DNA of 64,000 nucleotides from Mesorhizobium sp. M2E.F.Ca.ET.219.01.1.1 (GCF_004016445.2 NZ_SADT02000002.1:1054001-1118000); one strand, 5' to 3'. Numbered from the stretch's first letter, positions 49,754-58,240 are shown. Translations and numbers: made by a program. The notes: generated by a model from the sequence alone, not told the origin.

Positions 49754-49945
49754 CTATTTGAACGTATACCTGAAAACCGCTTGCTTGCCCTCTTCGGTGA
49801 CGCGAACCCATAGACGTTCGTCGCTGCGAGCCTTGACCTCTCTCTTGGTGCCTATCGTCGCGGCCTCCCATGGCGTGGTTGCGATCACGGTGTAATGGGA
49901 TACTGGCGTCTCGCCAGCCATCTCTTCGACCCGGTAGGTTTTCAT
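49754..49945 (-). CDS. small hypothetical protein
   Basis: 63 residues from ATG 49945 (GGAATTGG upstream). Compact alpha/beta sequence KTYRVEEMAGETPVSHYTVIATTPWEAATIGTKREVKARSDERLWVRVTEEG with a C-terminal strand; typical of small conserved proteins. Same strand as 49466-49705, 48 bases upstream of it. Confidence 0.65.
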   Translation of the reverse strand: MKTYRVEEMAGETPVSHYTVIATTPWEAATIGTKREVKARSDERLWVRVTEEGKQAVFRYTFK

Positions 49946-50038
49946 CCAATTCCAAGGCGTTTAATCGAACTTTGCCCCCGCCCTCATCCTCCATCATATG
50001 AGGTTGGCGCTGGCATTAACCCACGTTAGTTTAGCTAC

Positions 50039-50284
50039 ATGGCAGATGATGAAACCGAACTGGCGACCGTTGATCGGCACATCGTTAACGGTATGCGCCA
50101 CATCGAGCACCAGCGCAAAGTTGTCGCGAGGCTCCGCGCCTATGGCTCTAAAACCAAAACAGCAGAAGAATTGCTAAAAGTGTTTGAAGCCGTCCAAGAG
50201 ACCCACATAGCCCACAAAAGCCTGCTCATCCGAACGGACGACCTTCTGAGGAACGCGCGCTACCCCGGCCCCAGCAAGGGTTGA
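50039..50284 (+). CDS. small helical protein, paralogue of 49466-49705
   Basis: 81 residues from ATG 50039. DRHIVNGMRHIEHQRKVVARLRAYGSKTKTAEELLKVFEAVQETHIAHKSLL aligns with the pattern in the 49466-49705 protein. More Lys-rich, in line with the lower GC of this segment. Function unknown. Confidence 0.7.
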   Translation: MADDETELATVDRHIVNGMRHIEHQRKVVARLRAYGSKTKTAEELLKVFEAVQETHIAHKSLLIRTDDLLRNARYPGPSKG

Positions 50285-50306
50285 CTGAGCCAGCCGCGTA
50301 TTTTGG

Positions 50307-50531
50307 CTAAGTTTTGATGCTTGGTGCTGGTGGTATCTCTCGGGGCTCAAAGCTCAGCCGCTCGACCGTGGCAACAATCGCAACCGACAATGCCTCGGCC
50401 TCGTCGAGCACCGAGGGGCCATAATGCCCGTTCACCTGCTCCTCGCTCATTAGCACGCCTGGCGGGCAGTGCTCCTCGATCGTCGCTCGGATCATGCGCA
50501 GCGCGGCGCGGCATTCAGGATCGTTCTTCAT
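50307..50531 (-). CDS. small hypothetical protein beside DNA ligase
   Basis: 74 residues from ATG 50531; the open frame continues upstream across the ligase promoter but without a ribosome site. Sequence KNDPECRAALRMIRATIEEHCPPGVLMSEEQVNGHYGPSVLDEAEALSVAIVATVERL looks structured. Ten bases upstream of the ATG is a 27-bp palindromic element also found before the XRE regulator gene. The gene is divergent from the ligase. Confidence 0.62.
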   Translation of the reverse strand: MKNDPECRAALRMIRATIEEHCPPGVLMSEEQVNGHYGPSVLDEAEALSVAIVATVERLSFEPREIPPAPSIKT

Positions 50532-50540
50532 AACCAAATA

Positions 50541-50567
50541 AACATTCAATTTTGCTAAAATGTTCCG
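50541..50567. promoter_or_regulatory. shared palindromic element, copy 1
   Basis: AACATT-N12-AATGTT with spacer CAATTTTGCTAA. 25 of 27 bases match 52243-52269. It lies between the divergent starts of 50307-50531 and the ligase. On the minus strand it also reads GGAAC-N19-TT, which fits the rhizobial RpoE2/EcfG promoter pattern. Confidence 0.65.
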
Positions 50568-50600
50568 GAACCAAGGCAGCGGCTGGCGCCTTGAATTGCG

Positions 50601-51452
50601 TTGTGTTGGGGTTGTGCGTTGCGTCTCTCTTTCATCAGACCGATGGAGCCGGAGCTTGTCGACCAGCCGCCGGCAGGCGAGGGCTGGTCGCACGAGATCA
50701 AATTCGACGGGTACAGAACGCAGCTTATCAAGGATGATGAAGGCGTTCGCATCTTCACAAAGTCAGGCATTGATTGGACCGCGAAGTACAAGCCGATCGC
50801 CAACGAAGCCGAAGGACTGAGGGCCGAAAGCTTCATCATCGAAGGCGAGATGATTGTGCTCAACGAAAAGGGCCTGTCCAACTTCGATGCGCTTCGCTCG
50901 GCCATTACGCGGCGGCCTCAGGATCTCTATCTCGTTGCCTTCGACCTCTTGAACCTCAATGGCCATGATTTGCTTGATATGCCGCTCCAGGATCGCAGGG
51001 AGGTGCTACAGGCGCTCATACCGGCCGGCGGGCATATCCAGTTCTCAGAAGCTTTGCCTGGTGCTGGCGACGCCGTTTACCACCTGGCGTGCGAGACAAA
51101 CCTGGAAGGCATCGTTTCGAAGCGCCTCGACAGTGTCTATCGCTCTGGCGCGACCATGAACTGGCGGAAAATCAAGTGCTACGTCGAAGCCGAAATGGAC
51201 ATCATCGGCGTGCAGCGAGAGGCCGGGAAGCCTGCCATGGTGCTGATGGCCCATGAGGGCCGCTATATGGGCGGCGCCTTCGTGACGTTCAAAGCCGACA
51301 AACGAAAGGCTCTCTGGGATCGCGTGCAGGGCAAAGCTGGTGCTCCGCCTCCAAAGGGATTGGCAAAGCAGAAGGCGGAATGGCTGAAGCCGGGCCTGGT
51401 CGGACGGGTGAAGTTCCTCAAGGGCGAGGAGACGTTGCGCCATCCTCGCTGA
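50601..51452 (+). CDS. ATP-dependent DNA ligase (LigD-type ligase domain only)
   Basis: 283 residues from TTG 50601; starts at TTG 50619 or ATG 50643 are possible, but the ATG cuts the conserved FIRPM lead-in. Adenylation domain with nucleophile Lys34 in HEIKFDGYR, IIEGEMIVLNEKGLSNFDAL, LEGIVSKRLDSVYRSG and WRKIKCY (motif V); OB-fold at about 190-283 (MDIIGVQREAGKPAMVLMAHEGRYMGGAFVTF). The polymerase and phosphoesterase domains of full LigD are absent and no Ku gene lies in the window. A role in end joining or single-strand break repair is likely. Confidence 0.9.
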   Translation: MCWGCALRLSFIRPMEPELVDQPPAGEGWSHEIKFDGYRTQLIKDDEGVRIFTKSGIDWTAKYKPIANEAEGLRAESFIIEGEMIVLNEKGLSNFDALRSAITRRPQDLYLVAFDLLNLNGHDLLDMPLQDRREVLQALIPAGGHIQFSEALPGAGDAVYHLACETNLEGIVSKRLDSVYRSGATMNWRKIKCYVEAEMDIIGVQREAGKPAMVLMAHEGRYMGGAFVTFKADKRKALWDRVQGKAGAPPPKGLAKQKAEWLKPGLVGRVKFLKGEETLRHPR

Positions 51453-51486
51453 AGGATTTTCGGGAAAAGTAGGTGGAGTTACTGCG

Positions 51487-51708
51487 ATGCCAATCCGCCA
51501 GAAGGCACAGGACGCCGGTATTTTCGAGCCTCAAGAATTGGAGTTCCTGGCAAGGGTGTTCGACCGCCTGAAATATGAAGAGCAGACTGCCGATGAACGT
51601 GAGGCTCTGGCGTCCCGAATCCTCGCGAACTTCATGGCCGGCATCGAGGATGAGGAAGAGCTTGTTTCGCTGTCACGGCTGCCTCTGGGCCGCTCACACA
51701 TGTCGTAA
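51487..51708 (+). CDS. small acidic protein downstream of ligase
   Basis: 73 residues from ATG 51487 (GGTGGAG upstream), 34 bases after the ligase stop on the same strand, so probably co-transcribed. Helical: GIFEPQELEFLARVFDRLKYEEQTADEREALASRILANFMAGIEDEEEL. No family recognised. An intrinsic terminator follows at 51864. Confidence 0.68.
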   Translation: MPIRQKAQDAGIFEPQELEFLARVFDRLKYEEQTADEREALASRILANFMAGIEDEEELVSLSRLPLGRSHMS

Positions 51709-51863
51709 GCGGCATCGCGGTCGTTGCCTCATGAGTCGCGCTAGCTGTTGCCGCCAAGCTACAGTCCTTTACCTGAAATTCCATTAGGAAAGGCTTGTGC
51801 GGGGCTTCCTGGGTTCGGGCGGACCATCCGGGGAAAGGGGCGCACAGCAGTTTGAGGGAAGAT

Positions 51864-51895
51864 GACCCGTCGGCTTAGGTCGGCGGGTCTTTCTT
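51864..51895 (+). terminator. intrinsic terminator of ligase operon
   Basis: GACCCGTCG (51864-51872) pairs with CGGCGGGTC (51881-51889, one G-U), loop of eight, then TTTCTTTC. Overlaps the 3' end of the convergent XRE gene. Confidence 0.72.
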
Positions 51896-52234
51896 TCGAG
51901 CCACGGCTCTCATTTGCGATCGCCCCTCGGATCGGTCGCGAGTCAAGGAGCGGTCCGCCAGCCGTCGGCGCCACGTTCTGTTGTCGGCAGTGATCTGGCC
52001 TTTCGGATCCACTATTGAAGCGCGCCCGTCCGGCGCAAAGACAATTCCCCCAGCCTCTAAAGCCAGCCGCACAGCAAGCACACTGCTGGGCCGGGTGTTC
52101 TTTAGGCCGTTTTCGATTCCGCTGATCGTTGCTTCGCTGAGGTTGGCCTTGGCAGCAAGTCGCACCCGCGACCAGTTCAAAAGGGCCCGGGCGAGTCTGA
52201 CCTGTTCTGCGGAGAGTTCATGTCGGCTGTCCAT
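51875..52234 (-). CDS. XRE family transcriptional regulator
   Basis: 119 residues from ATG 52234. HTH at about 8-60: LSAEQVRLARALLNWSRVRLAAKANLSEATISGIENGLKNTRPSS, a phage-repressor-like XRE domain of the kind with LLNWSQ...LA..A.VS..TI...E. The C-terminal half (residues 65-119) is basic. A perfect 9-bp inverted repeat lies six bases upstream of the start, so it probably represses its own gene and, through the second copy, the 50307-50531 gene. Confidence 0.88.
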   Translation of the reverse strand: MDSRHELSAEQVRLARALLNWSRVRLAAKANLSEATISGIENGLKNTRPSSVLAVRLALEAGGIVFAPDGRASIVDPKGQITADNRTWRRRLADRSLTRDRSEGRSQMRAVARKKDPPT

Positions 52235-52239
52235 ACGTC

Positions 52240-52269
52240 TGGAACATTCAATCTCGCTAAAATGTTCCA
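52240..52269. promoter_or_regulatory. shared palindromic element, copy 2 (XRE operator)
   Basis: TGGAACATT-N12-AATGTTCCA, 9-bp perfect arms with spacer CAATCTCGCTAA, located immediately before the XRE start codon. Like copy 1 it also matches GGAAC-N19-TT. Confidence 0.7.
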
Positions 52270-52529
52270 GGCCGATTTTACAACCAAGTCAGGTGGGCAA
52301 CACGGCTACAGGTTTTAACATTTGACATCGCGGTCTTGGTGGCGATGCGTCAGTATCGGGCCCGTTCCATTTCTACCCAGGAGTGGACACCGGTCTGCGA
52401 TCGAGTGTCACGGCAAAATCGCAGACCGGCCCCTTCGGGCCGGATCAGCCCTGCCTTCACTGGGATTGCTGAAGATCATCTATTGCCACGAAAGCCGCTC
52501 TGCCGGCCGCGACGATCGGAATTTGCAAT

Positions 52530-52793
52530 TCACGAACCTGGCTTTGACGCCGGAGCAGCGGAAGACGGCTTGTCCGTAAAAGTCTTGGCACGAGCAGCTT
52601 TCAAGTCCGGTTGCTTTGCCTTGCCCGCCGCTGCAGGCAGCTCTGCCGCGCTCGCAAGGATCTCTCGGGACCGCTCTATGAGTCGGCGGTTCTCCTCTAT
52701 GAGTTCCTCAGCTTCCTCAATGCGCGTGATGGTTTGCTGCTCCATCTCATCGAGGGACTGAACTGGGCTGTTGGACTCGCCGACCTGTTGCAT
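52530..52793 (-). CDS. small coiled-coil protein
   Basis: 87 residues from ATG 52793 (GAGGATGG upstream); an ATG six bases earlier and a much longer open frame also exist. Residues 13-45 form a strong coiled coil (DEMEQQTITRIEEAEELIEENRRLIERSREILAS), followed by a disordered Ala/Lys/Pro tail. Unknown function. The 295-base gap upstream of it towards the XRE gene (52235-52529) is its 3' side and shows only the operator. Confidence 0.55.
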   Translation of the reverse strand: MQQVGESNSPVQSLDEMEQQTITRIEEAEELIEENRRLIERSREILASAAELPAAAGKAKQPDLKAARAKTFTDKPSSAAPASKPGS

Positions 52794-53028
52794 GACCATC
52801 CTCAATCTATGAGTCACCCGCGATCCGCCGGCGACAAAACTCGTGAGGACTGGAAACAGTTCCCTAAGAGGCCCGAGAGTTCCGCGTTCGGTCGAACCGC
52901 CTGGGGGGAATATAAGGCGCCGGCGCTCCGTTCCGCCCCACGCTGTCAAGCATAGGTGCTTCTCCCTACTTGCCCCTCCAACCCCTCCCGTCATAGCTTT
53001 TGCCGCTTTGGCGGGAGGAAAAAGGCGT

Positions 53029-54126
53029 TTGGAGACCAATGTCGTCATTGTCGGCGCCGGCCCTGCCGGGCTCGCCGTCGCGGCCTGCCTCAAACAGGCG
53101 GGCGTCGATTTCGTGATCCTCGAAAAGGCCGGCGAGGTTGCGCCCTCCTGGCGGCGGCATTACCGGCGGCTGCATCTGCACACGGTGAAATCCTTCTCCT
53201 CCCTGCCTTTCGCGCCGTTCCCGAAGAGCCATCCGCGCTACGTTCCGCGCGAAAAAGTGGTGGCCTATCTCGATGCCTATGCCGAGCGCTTCCGCCTTGA
53301 GCCGCGCTTCGGCGTCACGGTCAAATCCATCCGCCGCGAGGGCGATCGCCTGCTGGTGCAGACCGATGCCGGGCTGTTCAGCGCCCTCAGGATCGTTGTC
53401 GCCACCGGCAACAACGCCCAGCCGATCATGCCGGATTTCCCGGGTATCGAGGATTTCAAGGGCAAGGTGCTGCACAGCGCCGCCTACACCGAAGCGGCCC
53501 CCTATGTCGGCAAAAACGTGCTGATCGTCGGCATGGGCAATACGGGCGCGGAGATCGCGCTCGATCTTGCCGAGAGCGGCGCCCACCCGACCATCTCTGT
53601 GCGCAAGGGCGTCCACATCGTGCCGCGCCAGCTTTTCGGTGTGCCCATCCAGATGGTGGGCATCGCGAGCCGGACAATGCCGCGGTCGGTCAATGACTGG
53701 ATGTTCCCGAAGATTCTCGACCTGGCACTGGGCCGGCTCGAAAAATATGGCATCGTGCGGCCAAAGCAAGGGATCCTGCAAGGCATCGATGCCGGCCGCA
53801 TCCCGGTGATCGATGTCGGCACGGTGGCGGCGATCAAGGCGGGAAGGATCGGGATTGCGCCGGACATCGCAAGCTTCACCGGAGCCGGCGTGAAATTCGT
53901 CGATGGCGTGGAGAAGAAATTCGACGCTGCGATTTTCGCCACAGGCTATCGTCCTGCCTATGACGCCCTCCTGCCGGAGGAGCTCAGTCCGGGCAGGAGC
54001 GGCGTGAACGCGCGGGCAAGCGAATTGGGCGTCTATCTCGTCGGCTTCCACAACCCCGTCACCGGCCTGCTGCGCGAGATCGGCATCGAGGCGCAGGCGG
54101 TGGCGAGGGATATTGCGGCGAGGTGA
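53029..54126 (+). CDS. flavin-containing monooxygenase-like NAD(P)/FAD protein
   Basis: 365 residues from TTG 53029 with GGGAGGAAAAAGG upstream; the frame is open to 52843 but the fold begins here. FAD site GAGPAGLAVAACLKQAG (residues 8-24), FMO signature FKGKVLHSAAYTEA, NADPH site VGMGNTGAEIALDLAE, and the C-terminal ATGYRPAYDALLPEE. Class B flavin monooxygenase, YUCCA/trimethylamine-monooxygenase-like; it could oxygenate N- or S-containing small molecules or indole-3-pyruvate. Substrate not deducible. Confidence 0.9.
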   Translation: METNVVIVGAGPAGLAVAACLKQAGVDFVILEKAGEVAPSWRRHYRRLHLHTVKSFSSLPFAPFPKSHPRYVPREKVVAYLDAYAERFRLEPRFGVTVKSIRREGDRLLVQTDAGLFSALRIVVATGNNAQPIMPDFPGIEDFKGKVLHSAAYTEAAPYVGKNVLIVGMGNTGAEIALDLAESGAHPTISVRKGVHIVPRQLFGVPIQMVGIASRTMPRSVNDWMFPKILDLALGRLEKYGIVRPKQGILQGIDAGRIPVIDVGTVAAIKAGRIGIAPDIASFTGAGVKFVDGVEKKFDAAIFATGYRPAYDALLPEELSPGRSGVNARASELGVYLVGFHNPVTGLLREIGIEAQAVARDIAAR

Positions 54127-54164
54127 GGGGTATCTGCGGTCAATATGATAGGCCGAGTTCCTTC

Positions 54165-54212
54165 GCCCCCCTCTCTGTCCTCCCGGACATCTCCCCCGCA
54201 AGGGGGGAGATC
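54165..54212. repeat. short palindromic repeat R3
   Basis: CCCCCCTCTCTGTCCTCCCGG followed by CATCTCCCCCGCAAGGGGGGAGAT; inverted partner at 54286-54333, 74 bases away. Confidence 0.75.
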
Positions 54213-54285
54213 AGCAACTCCAGCACCGGCCATTTCCTGAGAACGCTGTAGACGCTGGTGATTGGCGAAAGCATACATGACATCC

Positions 54286-54333
54286 AATCTCCCCCCTTGA
54301 GGGGGAGATGCCCGGCAGGGCAGAGAGGGGGGC
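54286..54333. repeat. short palindromic repeat R3, inverted partner
   Basis: ATCTCCCCCCTTGAGGGGGAGAT followed by GCCCGGCAGGGCAGAGAGGGGG. Together with 54165-54212 it frames a 73-base spacer upstream of the glutathione transferase gene. Confidence 0.75.
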
Positions 54334-54420
54334 CTCGCGCCGACCTTGCTGAATCATGAATCGGGTGGCGCTAGTTTCTTCCCGCATGCGAAGCCACCTT
54401 ACCAACCGGGGACCCGCGCC

Positions 54421-55050
54421 ATGCTCACGCTCTACGATTATCTCCCGTCGCAAAACGCCTGGAAAGTCCGCGTCCTGCTCGGCCTGCTCGGCATCACTTA
54501 CGAAACCCGCATCGTCTCGATCTTCGAGGGCGAGAGCCGCACGGAGGCATTTCTGAAGCTCAACCCGGCGGGCGCCGTGCCGGTGCTCGCCGTGGAGAAT
54601 GGCCAGGCGATCGCCGAGTCCAACGCGATCCTCACTCTTGTCGCCGAGGGTACGCCCTATCTTCCGGCGGACCGGCTTGCCCGCGCCAAGGTGATGCAGT
54701 GGCTGTTCTTCGAGCAGTATTATGTCGAGCCGGTCATCGGCTCGTTGCGCTTCTGGACGCTGACCGGCCGGCTGGAGCGCAACCAGGCGCTGGTTGCTGG
54801 CAAGCGCGAAGCGGGCGCGCGGGCGCTTGGCGCGCTGGAGCGCAGTCTTCGGAACACGCGTTTCCTGGTCGGCGATACGCTCACCATCGCCGACATCGCC
54901 GTCTATGCCTACAGCCACCGCGCCGAGGATTGCGGCTTCTGGTTCGCCGATTATCCGGCGGTCAAAGCCTGGGTGGAGAGGGTAGGCGAGGCGATCGGGC
55001 CCGGCTATCCGGTGCATCCCTACAGCATCGATCCGCATTCGGGCGGCTGA
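54421..55050 (+). CDS. glutathione S-transferase family protein
   Basis: 209 residues from ATG 54421. Thioredoxin-like N-terminal domain 1-78 (LTLYDYLPSQNAWKVRVLLGLLGI...NPAGAVPVLAVENGQAIAESNAIL, the last being the glutathione gamma-glutamyl site) and helical C-terminal domain with the NTRFLVGDTLTIADIAVYAY motif. Ser10 or Tyr5 region would activate glutathione. Probably detoxification; stands alone. Confidence 0.92.
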   Translation: MLTLYDYLPSQNAWKVRVLLGLLGITYETRIVSIFEGESRTEAFLKLNPAGAVPVLAVENGQAIAESNAILTLVAEGTPYLPADRLARAKVMQWLFFEQYYVEPVIGSLRFWTLTGRLERNQALVAGKREAGARALGALERSLRNTRFLVGDTLTIADIAVYAYSHRAEDCGFWFADYPAVKAWVERVGEAIGPGYPVHPYSIDPHSGG

Positions 55051-55158
55051 GCCGCCGGAACACGGCGGCGGGCAGGGCGTTTCCTAATAGCGGCATGTCG
55101 GCGTCGCCTCAATCCGGCGCCCGCCGCAGCGCTCCAACCAGAGCCATGGAGGTCCGCT

Positions 55159-55386
55159 ATGGTCCGCACCCTCGCCATCGCAATCCTCGCCACTGGTATC
55201 GTCAGCCTGCCCGCCATGGCAGCCGAGAAATATTGGGTCGCCAGGGATGCGGTCTCGAAGCAGTGCGAGATCGTGCCGAAGAAGCCGGATGGCACGCTCG
55301 TCGTCGATCTCGACAAGAAGACATACGCCAGCGAGGGCGAGGCGAGGAAAGCGATGGAGGCGAGGGCGGATTGCAAGAATAAGTAG
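55159..55386 (+). CDS. small secreted protein
   Basis: 75 residues from ATG 55159 (GGAGGTCCG upstream). Signal peptide 1-21 (RTLAIAILATGIVSLPAMA). Mature part EKYWVARDAVSKQCEIVPKKPDGTLVVDLDKKTYASEGEARKAMEARADCKNK has two cysteines likely to pair. Short periplasmic proteins of this pattern are common in rhizobia and have no known role. Confidence 0.78.
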   Translation: MVRTLAIAILATGIVSLPAMAAEKYWVARDAVSKQCEIVPKKPDGTLVVDLDKKTYASEGEARKAMEARADCKNK

Positions 55387-55404
55387 GGGCGTTCAGAACC
55401 GCCC

Positions 55405-56530
<1,126 letters not shown>

Positions 56531-56537
56531 CGGCCCG

Positions 56538-56670
56538 TCTTGGGAAGGACACAAGGCGGGCGGGTGGTTCCGCCGACTCCACGGGGACCCGGCGGAACCA
56601 CCCACACCGACGTTTGGACAAAGGCCTTCAACGCGTCGCCCGAACTTGTTTCGGCGCGACGCGCTTTTTC
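56538..56670 (+). ncRNA. candidate FixK/FNR-regulated small RNA
   Basis: About 130 nt between the predicted start and an intrinsic terminator, with no ORF of credible composition. The central part is a 14-bp perfect hairpin GGGTGGTTCCGCCG / CGGCGGAACCACCC (56562-56575 with 56590-56603), then a single-stranded ACACCGACGTTTGGAC stretch and the terminator. I do not recognise a known RNA family. Neighbouring genes are both on the minus strand, so the transcription unit is orphan. Confidence 0.5.
56632..56670 (+). terminator. intrinsic terminator of the candidate small RNA
   Basis: CGCGTCGC (56632-56639) with GCGACGCG (56656-56663), 16-base loop, then CTTTTTC. Lies 30 bases before the 3' end of the minus-strand BA14K gene, so it serves a plus-strand RNA. 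Confidence 0.7.
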
Positions 56671-56699
56671 ATGCACCCACAATCCACGCCGCGCCCGGC

Positions 56700-57122
56700 T
56701 CAACCATACGGCGACCGGCACTGCTGGCGAGGGCCATCATAAGGCTGGTAGCTGTTGTCCCAGGCGCGGTAGGAGCGGTAGCGGTCAAAGCACCAGCGCA
56801 CATGGGCGGCCGCCAGGCGCGCCGCGGGGGGCGGGGGTGGCGCGACCGTGGCGGCCGCCACGCCGGCCGCGAAGGCGGCGGCCGGGAACCAATAGCCATT
56901 GTAGTAGCGATAGCCGGACCGCATGCGCCAATAGCCCCTGAAGCCGTTGTAGTAGTAGGCGCCGCCGACGACGTAGAAGCCGCGCCGGTACCAGATGGGC
57001 GTCGCCTGGCTGGTCACGAATGCCTGACCCGGGGCGGCCACGATCGGGACGGCTTCGGCCGGCGAGGCCAGCATCGATACGCCGAGCACCAGGCCGCATA
57101 AGGCCGTCGATATCCACTTCAT
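56700..57122 (-). CDS. BA14K family secreted protein
   Basis: 140 residues from ATG 57122 (AAAGGAGAG upstream). Signal peptide 1-24. A Tyr/Gly-rich middle (GGAYYYNGFRGYWRMRSGYRYYNGYW), a hydrophobic stretch AAAFAAGVAAATVAPPPPP, then the BA14K motif HVRWCFDRYRSYRAWDNSYQPYDGPRQQC at the C-terminus. BA14K was first described as an immunoreactive Brucella protein with lectin-like activity; rhizobia encode many. Surface or periplasmic. Confidence 0.9.
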   Translation of the reverse strand: MKWISTALCGLVLGVSMLASPAEAVPIVAAPGQAFVTSQATPIWYRRGFYVVGGAYYYNGFRGYWRMRSGYRYYNGYWFPAAAFAAGVAAATVAPPPPPAARLAAAHVRWCFDRYRSYRAWDNSYQPYDGPRQQCRSPYG

Positions 57123-57153
57123 CGTCTCTCTCCTTTGTCTCGTGTCCTGGGGA

Positions 57154-57576
57154 TCACGGGCGCTTCAGCGCCCGCAATTCGGAAATCGAAAGCGCGCCGT
57201 CGCCATCGGTGTCCGCCTGCAGCAGGCGGTCGGGAATGGCGGCCGTGAATTCGTCGCGTGAGATTTTGCCGTCGCCGTTGCGGTCCATGCGGCTCGCCTC
57301 GGCTTGCAGCCCCGCGAAGCGCGCGGCCTGGATGTCGCGCTTCGAGTTGACCTGCGCCACGGCCGCGCGCACCTCGTCGGGGTCGAGCACCCCGTTGTGG
57401 TTGGCGTCCAGCCGGTCGAACATCCGCGCCCGCGCTGCCTGGATCTCGCTGAATTCGAGCTTTCGGTCGCCATTGGTGTCGATGCGCCGGAACGCTTCCC
57501 GGGCGCCCGTGTCGGCGGCGAACGCGCTGCAGCCGCACAAAAGCAGCCCGGCGAGGGCGGTCACGATCTTGGTCAT
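57154..57576 (-). CDS. exported EF-hand protein 1
   Basis: 140 residues from ATG 57576. Signal sequence 1-20 with a cysteine at MTKIVTALAGLLLCGCSAFA, possibly a lipobox (LLCG-C). Four canonical EF-hand loops: DTNGDRKLEFSE, DANHNGVLDPDE, DRNGDGKISRDE and DTDGDGALSISE. Calcium-binding periplasmic or lipoprotein. Divergent from a second EF-hand gene at 57806 with mirrored promoter elements between; upstream of the BA14K gene (31 bases), so perhaps co-transcribed with it. Confidence 0.9.
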   Translation of the reverse strand: MTKIVTALAGLLLCGCSAFAADTGAREAFRRIDTNGDRKLEFSEIQAARARMFDRLDANHNGVLDPDEVRAAVAQVNSKRDIQAARFAGLQAEASRMDRNGDGKISRDEFTAAIPDRLLQADTDGDGALSISELRALKRP

Positions 57577-57647
57577 CTGGGTCTCCGCTGAAATCGACGA
57601 CCCGCCGCGGACCGTCCTTGCAGCGTCTCCTACGCGGGAGTTCGGCC

Positions 57648-57741
57648 GCTCCTACGCCCGGCGGCAGGATTTTTTCGCGGCGCTATTGGCGCCGTCGCGA
57701 GGGTCGCTACCCCGAAAAATTCGTGGGCGGCGCGTAGGAGC
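57648..57741. promoter_or_regulatory. mirrored promoter elements of the EF-hand pair
   Basis: Plus strand: GCTCCTACGC (57648-57657), 11 bases, ATTTTTTCG (57669-57677). Minus strand: GCTCCTACGC (57741-57732), 11 bases, ATTTTTCG (57720-57713). A third CTCCTACGC is at 57627-57635. The two units point at the divergent EF-hand genes and overlap in the middle. Confidence 0.6.
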
Positions 57742-57805
57742 ACGGGCCGGGCTGCGTATTGGCCGACAGTCGCCCCCCGCGACGTGACAGTCGAAAGGAC
57801 CAACC

Positions 57806-58240
57806 ATGAAACGCTCAGCAATCCTTGCGGGCCTGCTTCTCGGGCTCGCTCCGGTCTGCGCCGCCGTGGCGCAGGACATGCCCGGCCAGCGCATCCTGCA
57901 GCGCCTCGACACCAATGGCGACGGCGCGATCTCGAAGGACGAGATGCTCGCCGCCCGCGAACGTCTCTTCAAGAGGCTCGACCGCAATGGCGACGGCGCC
58001 ATTGACGAGAAGGAGATCGAAACCGCCCGCCAGGCCATCGAGGACCGCGCCCAGGCAACCGAGGCCCGCCTCGGCACTCGCTGGCGGCGCATGGACAGGA
58101 ACGGCGACGGCAAGGTCACCGAGAACGAGTTCCAGGCAGGCACGCCGCTCTTCGATCTCGCCGACCGCAATGGCGACGGCAGGCTCTCCGCCGACGAGAT
58201 CGCGGCCATCCGCAAGATCGTGGCTGCTCACGCCAACTGA
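57806..58240 (+). CDS. exported EF-hand protein 2
   Basis: 144 residues from ATG 57806. Signal peptide 1-22 (AILAGLLLGLAPVCAAVAQ). Four EF-hand loops: DTNGDGAISKDE, DRNGDGAIDEKE, DRNGDGKVTENE and DRNGDGRLSADE, all with the acidic ligands at positions 1, 3, 5 and 12. Calcium sensor or buffer in the periplasm. Followed after 27 bases by the TGPNG-repeat gene on the same strand. Confidence 0.92.
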   Translation: MKRSAILAGLLLGLAPVCAAVAQDMPGQRILQRLDTNGDGAISKDEMLAARERLFKRLDRNGDGAIDEKEIETARQAIEDRAQATEARLGTRWRRMDRNGDGKVTENEFQAGTPLFDLADRNGDGRLSADEIAAIRKIVAAHAN

